A stretch of 64,000 bases of DNA from an uncultured Bacteroidales bacterium (lineage in GTDB: Bacteria > Bacteroidota > Bacteroidia > Bacteroidales > Muribaculaceae), in NCBI GenBank assembly GCA_900542185.1, contig UQMZ01000018.1, positions 4,223 to 68,222 on the forward strand. The letters run 5' to 3'. Both the position numbers and the translations under genes were made by a program. How positions within the stretch are numbered: the stretch's first letter is position 1; every line of letters begins with the position of its first letter. Under the pieces are notes generated by a model. That model was given only the letters and a program-made list of their open reading frames with translations. It made no database searches and was not told the DNA's origin. This document shows, one piece after another, positions 9,392 to 19,000 of the stretch.

Positions 9392-9997
9392 ATGTCTCTG
9401 CTGCCGTTCATGATTCCCGACATAGCCGAAGCAGGCTGCGACGAGGCCGGACGCGGATGCCTATGTGGGCCTGTAAGCTGCGCAGCCGTGATACTTCCGC
9501 CTGATTTCGAGGACCCCGGACTGAACGACTCCAAGCAGCTCGACGCCGCCGAGCGTCAGCGTCTGCGCGCCATTATCGAGGATCAGGCCCTGGCATGGGC
9601 CGTGTATATGGTACCCCACGACGAGATTGACCGAATCAACATCCTGAACGCCTCCATTTTCGGAATGCACCGTGCTCTTGACGCCCTCAAGGTGCGCCCG
9701 GCACATATCATAGTAGACGGCAACAAATTCAAGCCATATCTCGACCCCGTCACGATGATGGACATTCCCGCCCACACGGTGGTGAAAGGAGACGGCAAGT
9801 ACCTCAGCATCGCCGCCGCATCGATTCTGGCCAAGACACACCGCGATGACCTGATGACCGAGCTGTCCCGGAAATACCCCGGCTACGGCTGGGAGCGCAA
9901 CATGGGCTACCCCACCGCCGAGCACAAGGGCGCCATCCTCCGCCTCGGCCTCACCCCCATCCACCGCCTCACATTCAAAGGCTGTAAGATTATTTAG
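9392..9997 (+). CDS. rnhB: Ribonuclease HII
   Basis: 201 residues. The hallmark EAGCDEAGRGCLCGPV near the N-terminus supplies the first acidic residues of the active site. ILNASIFGMHRAL and IIVDGNKF supply further conserved parts. It removes RNA from RNA-DNA hybrids and single ribonucleotides from DNA in the cytoplasm. The start is preceded by a 14-base tandem duplication (two CTGACCTATTA units). Its last 8 bases overlap the convergent glycosyltransferase gene. Confidence 0.96.
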   Translation: MSLLPFMIPDIAEAGCDEAGRGCLCGPVSCAAVILPPDFEDPGLNDSKQLDAAERQRLRAIIEDQALAWAVYMVPHDEIDRINILNASIFGMHRALDALKVRPAHIIVDGNKFKPYLDPVTMMDIPAHTVVKGDGKYLSIAAASILAKTHRDDLMTELSRKYPGYGWERNMGYPTAEHKGAILRLGLTPIHRLTFKGCKII

Positions 9998-10886
9998 CTA
10001 AGGCATCGTTCCTTTCTACGATGGTGTTTGATTCAGGTTGCATGCCATTAATGCTTTCAATTATCATGTCGCGGAGCTGAGGTGATTCCGGGGAGTCAAA
10101 TTTCCGTGCAAACAGTTTTCCACTACGCATGATATTCTGAAAATCTTCCACCTTCAGAGATTTCGGCGAAGGCTTCCGCGCACTCCAGTCTATATAACGC
10201 AAGTTGTCATCCATAATACTTAATCCCTGACCTTGAAGGAATGTCTGCTTGTATATCTCATCGGCACAGGCAGCAAGTTTAGTAACCCTAAGTATTTCCC
10301 TACTGTTACTCAGCAACACCTCGACAGCCCGACGCCGTAAGTCAACCCAGTTTGAGCCATACATAAACGGTTTCCCCTTGGGATGTTTTCGGCATATCTT
10401 CAATCTCCTCTGCATTGCGAGCAACTTCCGGGTAATCCAATTCAGTATGAGTCCATTCTCTGATGGACGCCGTACATATAAATGATAAAGTTCCACTCTA
10501 TCGGTAAGATGATCAGGAAGCGGCTCGCTTTCCATAAATCCATCTATATCTTTGGATTCTTCGAAGAATTTATTTATTTCGTCTATTGAGCGCAAGGGAA
10601 AATCCGTGCCGGAGATCAGATGAAACCATTCTATCTCCGGATTTTCATACGCCTTTGCAAAAAGATCCAATTCCATTACTATCAGGGATTGGTCGCCCCA
10701 CTCAACACGTTTATCATGAAGAACAACTATTGGATTACAAGTATGAAGTTCTCTGATAAATGAAGGATACTCTGACTTAGCGTCAATACCCAAAAATAAG
10801 AGAGTATCCTTACTGTCAAGGGTCTCGATTAGTATCTTAAGATGCTCGAAATTAGTAAAGGCCGCTATAAGGTATGCTTGTTTCAT
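9990..10886 (-). CDS. Core-2/I-branching-like glycosyltransferase (GT14)
   Basis: 298 residues, soluble, with the family pattern of a beta-1,6-GlcNAc-transferase-like fold: MKQAYLIAAFTNFEHLKILI, FHLISGTDFPLRSIDEI, and a basic C-terminal half. Bacterial members add sugars to surface polysaccharide or glycoproteins; donor and acceptor cannot be told here. The gene is visibly AT-richer than rnhB and the acyl ligase on either side, with A/T-ending codons. It is an isolated surface-glycan gene between housekeeping genes, which suggests recent acquisition. It starts 35 bases after the acyl ligase stop and could be read through from that operon. Confidence 0.8.
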   Translation of the reverse strand: MKQAYLIAAFTNFEHLKILIETLDSKDTLLFLGIDAKSEYPSFIRELHTCNPIVVLHDKRVEWGDQSLIVMELDLFAKAYENPEIEWFHLISGTDFPLRSIDEINKFFEESKDIDGFMESEPLPDHLTDRVELYHLYVRRPSENGLILNWITRKLLAMQRRLKICRKHPKGKPFMYGSNWVDLRRRAVEVLLSNSREILRVTKLAACADEIYKQTFLQGQGLSIMDDNLRYIDWSARKPSPKSLKVEDFQNIMRSGKLFARKFDSPESPQLRDMIIESINGMQPESNTIVERNDALAK

Positions 10887-10921
10887 ATCTTTATGTGTCC
10901 CTTTTGTTTTTGATTAGCGCT

Positions 10922-12736
10922 TCAGTAGGCGTACATGGCTTCGATCTGGGCGGCGTAGTTGCGGGCCACGATGGGGCGGCGCACCTTCATGGTGTTGGTC
11001 ACCTCGCCGTTCATGATCGAGAAGTGATGCGGCAGTAGAGTGATGCGCTTTATCTTCTCGTAATCGGCTATGTCCTTCTGATATTCCTGGATCTGGCTCA
11101 TGATGAATTCCACTACCTTGGGATTCTTCACCAACAGCTCTGTATCTTCGTCCAGGCCTTTGCCTTGCGCCCATTTGCGCAGCTGCGATATGTTGGGCAC
11201 AACCAATGCCGTCACGAATTTGCGCTGGTCGCCTATCACGGCTACCTCGTCGATGTATTTGTTTTCCGCCAAGCGCGATTCCATCATCTGCGGCGCGATA
11301 TACTTGCCGTTCGATGTCTTGAACAGGTCCTTCACGCGTTCTGTAAGTACCAAAGCGCCCGATGGGGTGAAATGTCCGGCGTCGCCGGTGCGGAAATAGC
11401 CGTCGGCCGTGAACGCCTGGGCGTTGGCCTCGGGGTTGTTGTAATATCCGGGCGTCACGGTGCCCCCTTTCACCAGTATCTCGCCGTTGGTGTCTATCTT
11501 CACCTTGATGCCGGGCAGCGGTACGCCGACAGTGCCGATTTCCCAACCTACGTCGGGATAACATGTCACCGTGGCTGTGGTCTCGCTGAGTCCGTAGCCG
11601 ATCACGATGTCGATGCCTACGGCGCGCATGAACTCAACGATGCGGTCCGATAGCGGCGCTCCGGCAGTCGGAAAGAAATTAGGGTTCGGTATGCCGATGG
11701 CATTCTTCAGTTTCTGGAATATATGACGGTCCCAGAACCGGTACTGTTTCTCGACCAGCCAGGGTGCCTGCCTGCCCATTCGCCTGTATTTCAGGTTGCG
11801 CTTCTTGCCCACGGCGATGGCGCGGTTCACCATCCAGCGCTCAATGGCGTTCATGCCGGCGATTTTCTCCTTGACAGCGGCATATACCTTCTCCCAGAAA
11901 CGTGGCACACAGCACATCACGTTGGGGTGTACTGAGTGGATGGTATCCTGTATCACGCGCGGATCGTAGTTCACGGCTATCGGACATCCCTTGCAAATCA
12001 GGAAATAGCACCATGCCTTCTCCAGTATGTGGCTCATGGGAAGGAAAGCCATCGACAGGTCCCGGTCCGTAAGGGTGTGCAGCAACTTCAGGTGCTTGTC
12101 GATGCAGGATGCGTAGTTGGCGTGGGTGATGCACACGCCCTTGGGCTCGCCGGTGGTGCCCGAAGTGTATATCAGCGTGGCCATGTCCTCGGGCAGACCG
12201 CGTTCCATACGGGCGGCCACCTCCTTTTCGATTTCCTCGCCGGCCTCCATGCCCAGGCGTACGAAATCGTCCCAGAATATGGTGACTGTATCGTCGTCCT
12301 TCAGTGCCAGACCGTCGTTCTTGAACACCACTATCTTCAGTATCTGGTCGGGATGTTTCTTCCAGTAATCGTAGGCCATGGGATACTGATGCTTGTCGCC
12401 CACGAACAGCACCCGGGCGCCCCCGTCGTTGACGATGAAATCGAACTGGGACGTGACCGACGAGGCATAGATTGGAATCGAGGCCAGTCGGTTGCGGAAC
12501 GCTCCGAGTTCCGTGATAAGGATCTGCGGGGTATTGGGAGAACATATCGCAATCGTATCTTTCTCCATCAGACCCAGGGCCGCCAAAGCCTTGCCGGCAA
12601 CCTTGACCTGTGCCGCAAACTCGGTCCATGACGTCGACAGCCATTCGCCGTCCTTTCGCCAACAAAACCTATACGCTTCGCGATCGCCATACTTCCGGGC
12701 CTGGCGATCTATTATTTCCACCAGAATATTTTCCAT
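10922..12736 (-). CDS. AMP-forming long-chain acyl-CoA ligase
   Basis: 604 residues of the ANL superfamily. The P-loop-like AMP motif is LIYTSGTTGEPKG. The A5 motif is GYGLSETTATVTC. The A7/A8 region contains YFRTGDAGHF and TERVKDLFKTSNGKYIAPQ. The FadD15-like layout and length fit a ligase that activates a fatty or other bulky carboxylic acid with ATP and CoA on the inner face of the membrane. It lies 86 bases downstream of the SDR gene in the same orientation as the reductase cluster. Activation of a steroid or bile-acid side chain is therefore conceivable, but general fatty acid activation is the default reading. Confidence 0.9.
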   Translation of the reverse strand: MENILVEIIDRQARKYGDREAYRFCWRKDGEWLSTSWTEFAAQVKVAGKALAALGLMEKDTIAICSPNTPQILITELGAFRNRLASIPIYASSVTSQFDFIVNDGGARVLFVGDKHQYPMAYDYWKKHPDQILKIVVFKNDGLALKDDDTVTIFWDDFVRLGMEAGEEIEKEVAARMERGLPEDMATLIYTSGTTGEPKGVCITHANYASCIDKHLKLLHTLTDRDLSMAFLPMSHILEKAWCYFLICKGCPIAVNYDPRVIQDTIHSVHPNVMCCVPRFWEKVYAAVKEKIAGMNAIERWMVNRAIAVGKKRNLKYRRMGRQAPWLVEKQYRFWDRHIFQKLKNAIGIPNPNFFPTAGAPLSDRIVEFMRAVGIDIVIGYGLSETTATVTCYPDVGWEIGTVGVPLPGIKVKIDTNGEILVKGGTVTPGYYNNPEANAQAFTADGYFRTGDAGHFTPSGALVLTERVKDLFKTSNGKYIAPQMMESRLAENKYIDEVAVIGDQRKFVTALVVPNISQLRKWAQGKGLDEDTELLVKNPKVVEFIMSQIQEYQKDIADYEKIKRITLLPHHFSIMNGEVTNTMKVRRPIVARNYAAQIEAMYAY

Positions 12737-12822
12737 AACCTTAATTGTTCAACTTTCGAAAACTCAAGTTGAAGTGTATTTTCCTAACAAACAAACTTTG
12801 ATGTTTGTTGGTCAGTTATGCC

Positions 12823-13614
12823 TCACCGCTTGATGTCGCGGTCCAGCATCTTGTGTTTTATAAGCATTCTGACGCCGGTCGGCGTCATTCCGACCGCCAC
12901 AATCGCGAGGCGGTTGATAAATCCGTTGATGTATTGTTTCTTGCCGCGCAGCATCTTGTTCACCGCCTTATGCACGAATTTTTCGGGCGTCTGTACGGCA
13001 TGGATGCGCACGGCCAGTTTCATCAGGTTCGGGGGCAGTCCGAACAGGTCGGTGGCTATGCCGCCGGGACAGGCCACTGTGACACTCACGCCGCTGTCGC
13101 ACATCTCGTAATGCAGCGCGCGCGAAAACACGCGAATGTAGGCTTTGGTGGCCGAATACATCGCTATGCCGGGCATCGGCATCCAGCACGACATCGACGA
13201 CATGTTCAGTATCCGTCCCGAGCCGCGCTTCTTAAAACGCTCGGCGAACTCGCGGCTCAGCATCGTCACCGCACGACAGTGCAGGTCCAGGAAACAGTTG
13301 ATTTTCCGTTCCGGCGTGTCTGTCACCATATCGAAGCTGAATATGCCGGCGTTGTTGATCAGCACGTCGGCATCTATTCCGTTCTCGTCAAGAAAGGATG
13401 TAATCTGCGTGTGGGCGTCCGGAGCCGTCAGGTCGCAATAGAAAGGCACGGCCTTTATGCCGTTCGTGCCGTTCAATTCTGCGGCGGCGCGCTCCAGTTC
13501 CTCACGCTGGTTGGACACCATCACCAGGTCATACCCCCTGCCGGCCAGCTCCTTGCTGAAGCAGAGTCCGATGCCGGAACTGGCTCCGGTCACGACCGCC
13601 GTCTTAGACCCCAT
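12823..13614 (-). CDS. Short-chain dehydrogenase/reductase, candidate hydroxysteroid dehydrogenase
   Basis: 263 residues from the chosen start (MGSKTAVVTGASSGIG). The frame is open upstream to 13785, but those 57 codons run through the inverted-repeat element and do not look like protein. Visible features are TGASSGIG for NAD(P) binding, NNAG, the catalytic serine in NMSSMS, and the YxxxK pair in YSATKAYIRV. It is a classical SDR of the type that interconverts a ketone and an alcohol. It lies downstream of a 5-alpha-reductase-family gene and an OYE-family gene, so a 3-hydroxysteroid dehydrogenase role is plausible. Other SDR substrates cannot be excluded. The start codon lies inside the left repeat arm. 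Confidence 0.88.
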   Translation of the reverse strand: MGSKTAVVTGASSGIGLCFSKELAGRGYDLVMVSNQREELERAAAELNGTNGIKAVPFYCDLTAPDAHTQITSFLDENGIDADVLINNAGIFSFDMVTDTPERKINCFLDLHCRAVTMLSREFAERFKKRGSGRILNMSSMSCWMPMPGIAMYSATKAYIRVFSRALHYEMCDSGVSVTVACPGGIATDLFGLPPNLMKLAVRIHAVQTPEKFVHKAVNKMLRGKKQYINGFINRLAIVAVGMTPTGVRMLIKHKMLDRDIKR

Positions 13615-13936
13615 CCCACAAAATTTGTTAACGTCAGGGTCGCAGCAGTGCGCCAGATTCCTTCTTGCAGGCTCAGGAGCATAGCGGGCTATGTGACTGA
13701 GCCAAAAGGAGGAAGATGGTGTGCTGCTGCGAGGCTGGGCTAATATTTTTTCAGAAAGTCCCATTCTGACTTTATTTTTTAACAATTCTACATCATTATG
13801 TGCTTTGACCGGTGTCTTTTCGGTTAATTTATCCGCTCTCCTCGGTCACAGCCACGAGGCTGCTCCCTCTGAGACCGAATAAATTACCTCGAAAATCCAC
13901 CGCCCTGACGTTAACAAATTTTGTGGGATGGGGTCT
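13606..13936. repeat. 331-bp element with 34-bp perfect terminal inverted repeats
   Basis: The arm at 13606-13639 is exactly reverse-complementary to the arm at 13903-13936. Its core is TTAACAAATTTTGTGGGAT when read from 13911. The left arm covers the SDR start codon and the right arm begins at the OYE stop codon. The interior has no gene. It holds a long imperfect hairpin over about 13639-13735, with the nested stem GGCTCAG/CTGAGCC around CATAG/CTATG. A second set of small stems lies near 13835-13880. The size and repeat length fit an invertible promoter segment or a small non-autonomous palindromic element. This is the whole stretch between the two genes. Confidence 0.85.
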
Positions 13937-15159
13937 TAGCCATTGCGTTCCTTGATTTTCTCTATCTCGCGCTGGATGCGCGGAGGCAGATCCTTGCAAT
14001 ATTTGTGACAGGCCATTTCCTTGCTGTACATACGCGCTATGCAGTAGTTTACATGCTCGCAGCCGCAATTGTGGTTATCCTCGCTCTGACGCATTTTGTT
14101 CACGAAGTCAGGCTCGGTCAGCAACGCGCGGCCCATCTGTACGAAATCGAATCCCTCGTCGTCCAGCACCTTGTTGGCGCCGTCGCGGTCCACCACGCCG
14201 CCCACATATATCAGCGGTAGCTTCAGTTCCTTGCGGAACAGGCGCGCGTCGTCCAGGAAATAGAGGTCCTTGAACGGCACCGTCGGTATCATATACTTGC
14301 CCACCATCCTGACGCCATATTTCAGCCACAGCTGCTTCATATAGTATGTCATGGTATATATGGGCATCTCGCCGCGCATCACGTACATGGGCGCCTTGCT
14401 CACGAATCCGCCGGACAGTACCATTCCGTGCACTCCGGCACGTTCTATCTCCCTGGCCACGGTCAGGCAGTCGTCTATCTCCAGACCTCCCTTGAAGCCG
14501 TCGCGCATGTTGGTCTTCACTATCACGCCCATGTCCGAGCCGGCATGTTTCATCACCTGCTCCAGACACATATTCATGAACCGCATTCGGTTCTGCAGCG
14601 AACCTCCGAACCCGTCGCGACGGCGGTTGGTGTATGGCGACAGGAACTGCGATATCAGGTACCCGTGTCCGGCATGCACCTCCACGCAGTCGAAACCGGC
14701 GTCGCGCGCGGTGTCCACGGCCTCGCCGAACTGACGTGCCAGCGTCACCAGCTCGTCCTCGCGCAGACCGCGGCAGAATGTAGGGGAATATAGGTTGAAT
14801 CCTGTTGAGGCGCCCACGGGTGTGCAGCCGGCCGTGGAGCGGTGCGTCATGTTGCCGCAGTGTCCTATCTGTATGCTGGCCTTGGCTCCCTCGGCGTGGA
14901 TGTCGTCGGTGATCTTGCGCAGTTCGGGCACTATTTCGGGACGGAGCCACAGTTGCGTCTTGAACGACAGCGCCGACTCACAGATGCCGGCGTATGCCAG
15001 CGTGGTCATTCCCACTCCGCCGCGGGCCACCGATACATGGTAGTCTCTGAGTTGCTGCGTCGGGCCGTTGTCGCGGCCCATGCCTTCGAACGCTGCGGAA
15101 CGGATGGTGCGGTTCCTCAGCTCCACCGGCCCAAGCCGGCCTGCTGTGAATAGTTTCAT
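13936..15159 (-). CDS. Old Yellow Enzyme-family NADH:flavin oxidoreductase, candidate steroid enone reductase
   Basis: 407 residues, a single FMN-binding TIM barrel without the C-terminal NAD domains of the long BaiCD type. Visible are VEVHAGHGYLISQFLSP, the loop YTNRRRDGFGGSLQNRMRF that is typical of the family, and a phosphate-binding end (FDFVQMGRALLTEP). The C-terminus has a cysteine cluster (NCGCEHVNYC followed ten residues later by C and C) like the iron-sulphur site of enoate reductases. These enzymes reduce carbon-carbon double bonds next to a carbonyl. Placed 16 bases downstream of a 5-alpha-reductase-family gene, it is a candidate 5-beta-reductase for delta-4 steroids. The substrate is inference. 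Confidence 0.88.
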   Translation of the reverse strand: MKLFTAGRLGPVELRNRTIRSAAFEGMGRDNGPTQQLRDYHVSVARGGVGMTTLAYAGICESALSFKTQLWLRPEIVPELRKITDDIHAEGAKASIQIGHCGNMTHRSTAGCTPVGASTGFNLYSPTFCRGLREDELVTLARQFGEAVDTARDAGFDCVEVHAGHGYLISQFLSPYTNRRRDGFGGSLQNRMRFMNMCLEQVMKHAGSDMGVIVKTNMRDGFKGGLEIDDCLTVAREIERAGVHGMVLSGGFVSKAPMYVMRGEMPIYTMTYYMKQLWLKYGVRMVGKYMIPTVPFKDLYFLDDARLFRKELKLPLIYVGGVVDRDGANKVLDDEGFDFVQMGRALLTEPDFVNKMRQSEDNHNCGCEHVNYCIARMYSKEMACHKYCKDLPPRIQREIEKIKERNG

Positions 15160-15175
15160 GATCAGTATGTATTGA

Positions 15176-15955
15176 TCAGTATATATACGGTATGATGTAA
15201 CGCCGCTTCAGATTGCGGTATTCATCTCCGAATTCCTTAATGTATCTCTTATGCAGCGACACCGCTCTGGGCGCCAGGTTGGCGAACGTCCATATCGCGA
15301 ACGTCAGTCCTCCAAGCGACCACGACAATATGGCATAGCCTGTCCACTCGGTCAGTTCTCCGAAATAATTGGCTCCGGTCACAAACCTGAACATGCCGCC
15401 GCGCGGTATGTAATGCTTTGTGTCGCCGGGCTTTCTGAGGTGCCGTATGATATAATCCGATGATATGTTTATCCACATTCCCGCCAGAAATATCAGCGTT
15501 CCCAGTATGAACAGCGGGCTATACAGCCACGATACCGGATACGAGCCTTCCGGACTGACATAGAAGAACCAGCCGCCTATCAGGTAACAGTTTATAGTGT
15601 TGAATATCACGCCCATCAGAATTATGATCCAGGGCATGCGGTTCTTTCCTCTGATCAGCATCGGGAATATGAACGAACGTTGGAAATAATGGAGTTCGAA
15701 CAGCAGGGCCATTACCACAAGCGCCGGCTCTCCCCTGCGCGAGCTACACAGCCACAGCAGCAGCATCACTATAAAGGCCGGTGCCTCCATTATGATCCAG
15801 CCTACCTTATTGTTGATGGCCGGTCCCCATTTCGATGTGTATGCCACGCCATAGCCTGCCGTGATCCGGTGCAGGCCTATGAACACCACCGCGGCCATCG
15901 CGATCATCACCGCGCAGACCGTGTTGTAGAAATCGGGCTGAAATAGCGCATACAT
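15176..15955 (-). CDS. Steroid 5-alpha-reductase-family membrane enzyme
   Basis: 259 residues with about six membrane segments. The conserved C-terminal part of the family is clear: ANYFGELTEWTGYAI, APRAVSLHKRYIKEFGDEY and the end RRYIIPYIY. In eukaryotes and in gut Bacteroidales this family uses NADPH to reduce the delta-4 bond of 3-oxo-steroids to the 5-alpha form at the membrane. The gene is first in a run with an OYE reductase and an SDR, the same three activities described for iso-allo bile acid formation. Other members of the fold act on fatty or sterol enones, so the exact substrate is open. A strong promoter ends 4 bases before the ATG. Confidence 0.88.
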   Translation of the reverse strand: MYALFQPDFYNTVCAVMIAMAAVVFIGLHRITAGYGVAYTSKWGPAINNKVGWIIMEAPAFIVMLLLWLCSSRRGEPALVVMALLFELHYFQRSFIFPMLIRGKNRMPWIIILMGVIFNTINCYLIGGWFFYVSPEGSYPVSWLYSPLFILGTLIFLAGMWINISSDYIIRHLRKPGDTKHYIPRGGMFRFVTGANYFGELTEWTGYAILSWSLGGLTFAIWTFANLAPRAVSLHKRYIKEFGDEYRNLKRRYIIPYIY

Positions 15956-15959
15956 GCCA

Positions 15960-15991
15960 CAAAGTTAATTTAAAATACTTGAACGGCCAAA
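15960..15991 (-). promoter_or_regulatory. Promoter of the 5-alpha-reductase operon
   Basis: Read on the minus strand: TTTG (15991-15988), 20 bases, TAACTTTG (15967-15960), then TGGC and the ATG at 15955. It is a full consensus match. The start codon lies about where transcription should begin, so the message is probably leaderless. Confidence 0.75.
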
Positions 15992-16038
15992 AAATTCGTC
16001 ATTTTGCACCTCAGACTGTTCTTTTTGACGCATTTTTG

Positions 16039-19000
16039 TCATGACAACGGAGCCATCGCTCCGCGGAGTCGTTCCGGCAGATGCTTCCTATAGCGGCGCC
16101 ACGCGGCCTTGCGTCGTTCGGCACGCCTGAGATTGTATAATCCCCGTGCACGCAACTCGGTGGCCTGTGGATCTGTCAGATGCGTCGCCAGTTCAAGCTG
16201 AAGCCGCCCCAACTCGTGCCGGGTGTCCTTCACGACGTCGCCGTCAGCCACAAAGGGATAGGACAGAGGATGGTCTCCCATCAATACGTCGGCCTTATAC
16301 AGAGTCGTATATGCATCTTTGAATTTTCCTTCCGACAGCATGATGCGGGCAGCCTTTATCAACGCCGCACGAAACTGACCGACCATTCGGGCCGGTGTCG
16401 CGTCCATGTACACGTTCCGGTCCGTCGCATTGGGAGCTTCGGCAACATTCACTCCGCGCATCAACTCCGCGTGCCCTGCCGCCTCCGTCATCCTCCCGAA
16501 CCTATTACCCGTCAGCGACTGCGTCAGCATCGCACTGTCCAGATGCAGAAGCGCCGGCTTTCTGGCAGCTGCAAACCAATATATAGGCCGGTCCCCGGCA
16601 TTCGCCAGCATGTCGAACATTATGAGCTGAGCAAAACGGACGTTGCGCCCCGCACCGGTTTCCGAAAGCTTTCTCATGTCAAACACCGTGTCGCGGTCCA
16701 TTCCGGGCACACGCATCAGCGCATACCGGGCCGGGAACTCAGGTATTGATCCTGCCTCTCCTGAATCCTTAAGCCGTTGCAGCTGTTCGTTTGCGGCCAA
16801 GGTATCTCCGTTGTCTCTTATCCGGGCTTGTGTGAATGCGTCATAGATTATGTCCCCGCGTTTCAGGGTGGTATTGACTGGTTTCGATTCACGCCACTGT
16901 CGCATCATGTTGGCGGCATAGCCGGGCAATCCGAGATACGACAGGTTCACCACCCGCACGTCCGTTCGTATTCCCTCTACTTCCTGGGCGTACCACAACG
17001 GGAAAGTGAAGTTGTCGCCGTCCACGAATATCACGGCATCCCTGTCAAGCGATTCCAGCGTGATGCGTGCTATTGTGGCGGCGGCGCGACGTCCGCTGCG
17101 GTCATGGTCGTCCCAATTCTCGGTACACATCCACGCCGGCACCATCAGCGTGAACGCGAAAGCCCAGGGAGTCCTGAACATCCGCGCCACCCACAGCGCT
17201 CCGTAACCAATCCATATCGAGTACGCCCAGAACGACCCTAAGAACGAGTAATCGCGCTCCCTCGGCTCGCCGGGGCTCTGGTTCAGATATATCACTATGG
17301 CAATGCCAGTCATCACGAACAGCAGCGACGACACGGCCGCAACCTGTCGGCCGCGATGGCCCGAACGCAGCAGCCATATCAGGCCCAAGATGCCAAGCAG
17401 CAACGGTATGCCGAAATAACGGTTGCGTCCCGGATTGGCAGATCCGGCCTCCGCCGGCAGGTAGTCCTCTGCGCCGAGCATAACATTGTCAATAGAGTCT
17501 ATGCCGAATATGAAATTGCCGTGCTGCACTTCGCCCTGGGAGGGTATGTCGTTCTGTCGGCCCGCGAAGTTCCACATCAGATAGCGGAAGTACATGTATC
17601 CTATCTGATATGTGCCTAACATGCGCAGATGCTGTGCGGCGGTAGGTTTGTACGAAGTCTTGTGGACTCTGTTTCCGGCAGCGTCCATCATCGGCACCGG
17701 ATTGCCGAGTGTATCCAGAGCCTCCGACACCTCCACACGACGCATGTTCGATGTGTCCATTCCCACCCAGTCGGCGAACGACGCTATGTCAACTGGGTTG
17801 CGGCTCGTGATGCGCGGCAGGAAGCTGTTGAGTTCCGGCGTATAGATGTTTTTCAGAGAATAGCCCTTGACAATATATCCGGGCTTTCCGGACGCAATAA
17901 GCCGTGCGTTGGCCGCTGAATCCTCCGGCAGAAGTCGGCCGCGCGTCGTGTTCATCCGGGCACCCGGTTCGTATGGCATCAGCAGTTTATGTTTCTTTTC
18001 GATGGCATATTTCACATACTCCGGACGTGTGGCGCCGGGCTTCCATTCCTCCTGGAACAGAGGCTTGCTGTAAGGCGTATATCCGTAGAACAGCGGCGCG
18101 GCGCCATATTGCTCGCGTGCCTGATACCGCGCGAACGAGAATGGTTCGCCGGGCATCGCCGAGTTGGCCGGCGACGGTATGCCGCCGCGTATCGGCACCA
18201 ACGCGTATGCACCGTAGCCTATCAGGAACAGGCTGGCCATCCAGAAGGCGAGGTTGAAGCGACGTAAGCCCGTTTTTAGTGTCACGGCCATGCCTGCCAC
18301 TATCAATATACCGAGCAACAGCACGAACGCCACCACACCTGACAGCATCGGCATACCGAGCCTGTTGACAAACAGCAGTTCGAGCCAGGCCGCGGCCGAA
18401 ATGCTTTTGGGCATTATCACTATCAGTATCACCCCGACGCACAGCGCGCCGAGCACCACTATCAGCAACAGCTTCGTGAAGCTGCGGATGCCGCGCTTCA
18501 TGCCCCATATCAGAGACAATGCGGGAATAGCTAACAGATTCAGCTGATGCACGCCTATGCTGAGTCCGAATACGTAGGCCAACAACACCAACAGCCGGTT
18601 GGCGGCGAGGTTGTCGGCGGTGAACATCCATTTCACCATCAGCCATACGGTAAGCGCCGTGAAGAATATAGACATGGCGTAGACCTCGGCTTCCACGGCC
18701 GAATACCATGAGGAGTCGCACCATCCGAAACACAGCGCCCCCACCGCAGCCGTGCCGGCGGCTCCCCATACAGGACATACACCCGACTCCTTACGTCGCC
18801 TCAGCAGCCACAACGTCACCTTATACAGCACCGAGGCGAGCAACATCCCGGCCAGGGCGGTGAACAGTCCGCTGGACAGGTTCACGGCGTATGCGGCATG
18901 TTCCGGTCCGGACAGCAGCGTGACTATGTGCTCCACCAGCATCCACACCGGATTGCCCGGCGGATGGCCTATCTCCAGCAGATATGCGGCCGACACATAT

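Noticed and set aside
12805..13743. 312-codon plus-strand frame across the SDR gene
   Set aside because: Antisense to the SDR with its TGASSGIG and YxxxK motifs; runs through the inverted repeat, which explains its similarity to a frame on the other side.
13615..13785. N-terminal extension of the SDR by 57 residues
   Set aside because: The extension is the translation of the palindromic element and no SDR has such a start; MGSKTAVVTG is the normal beginning.
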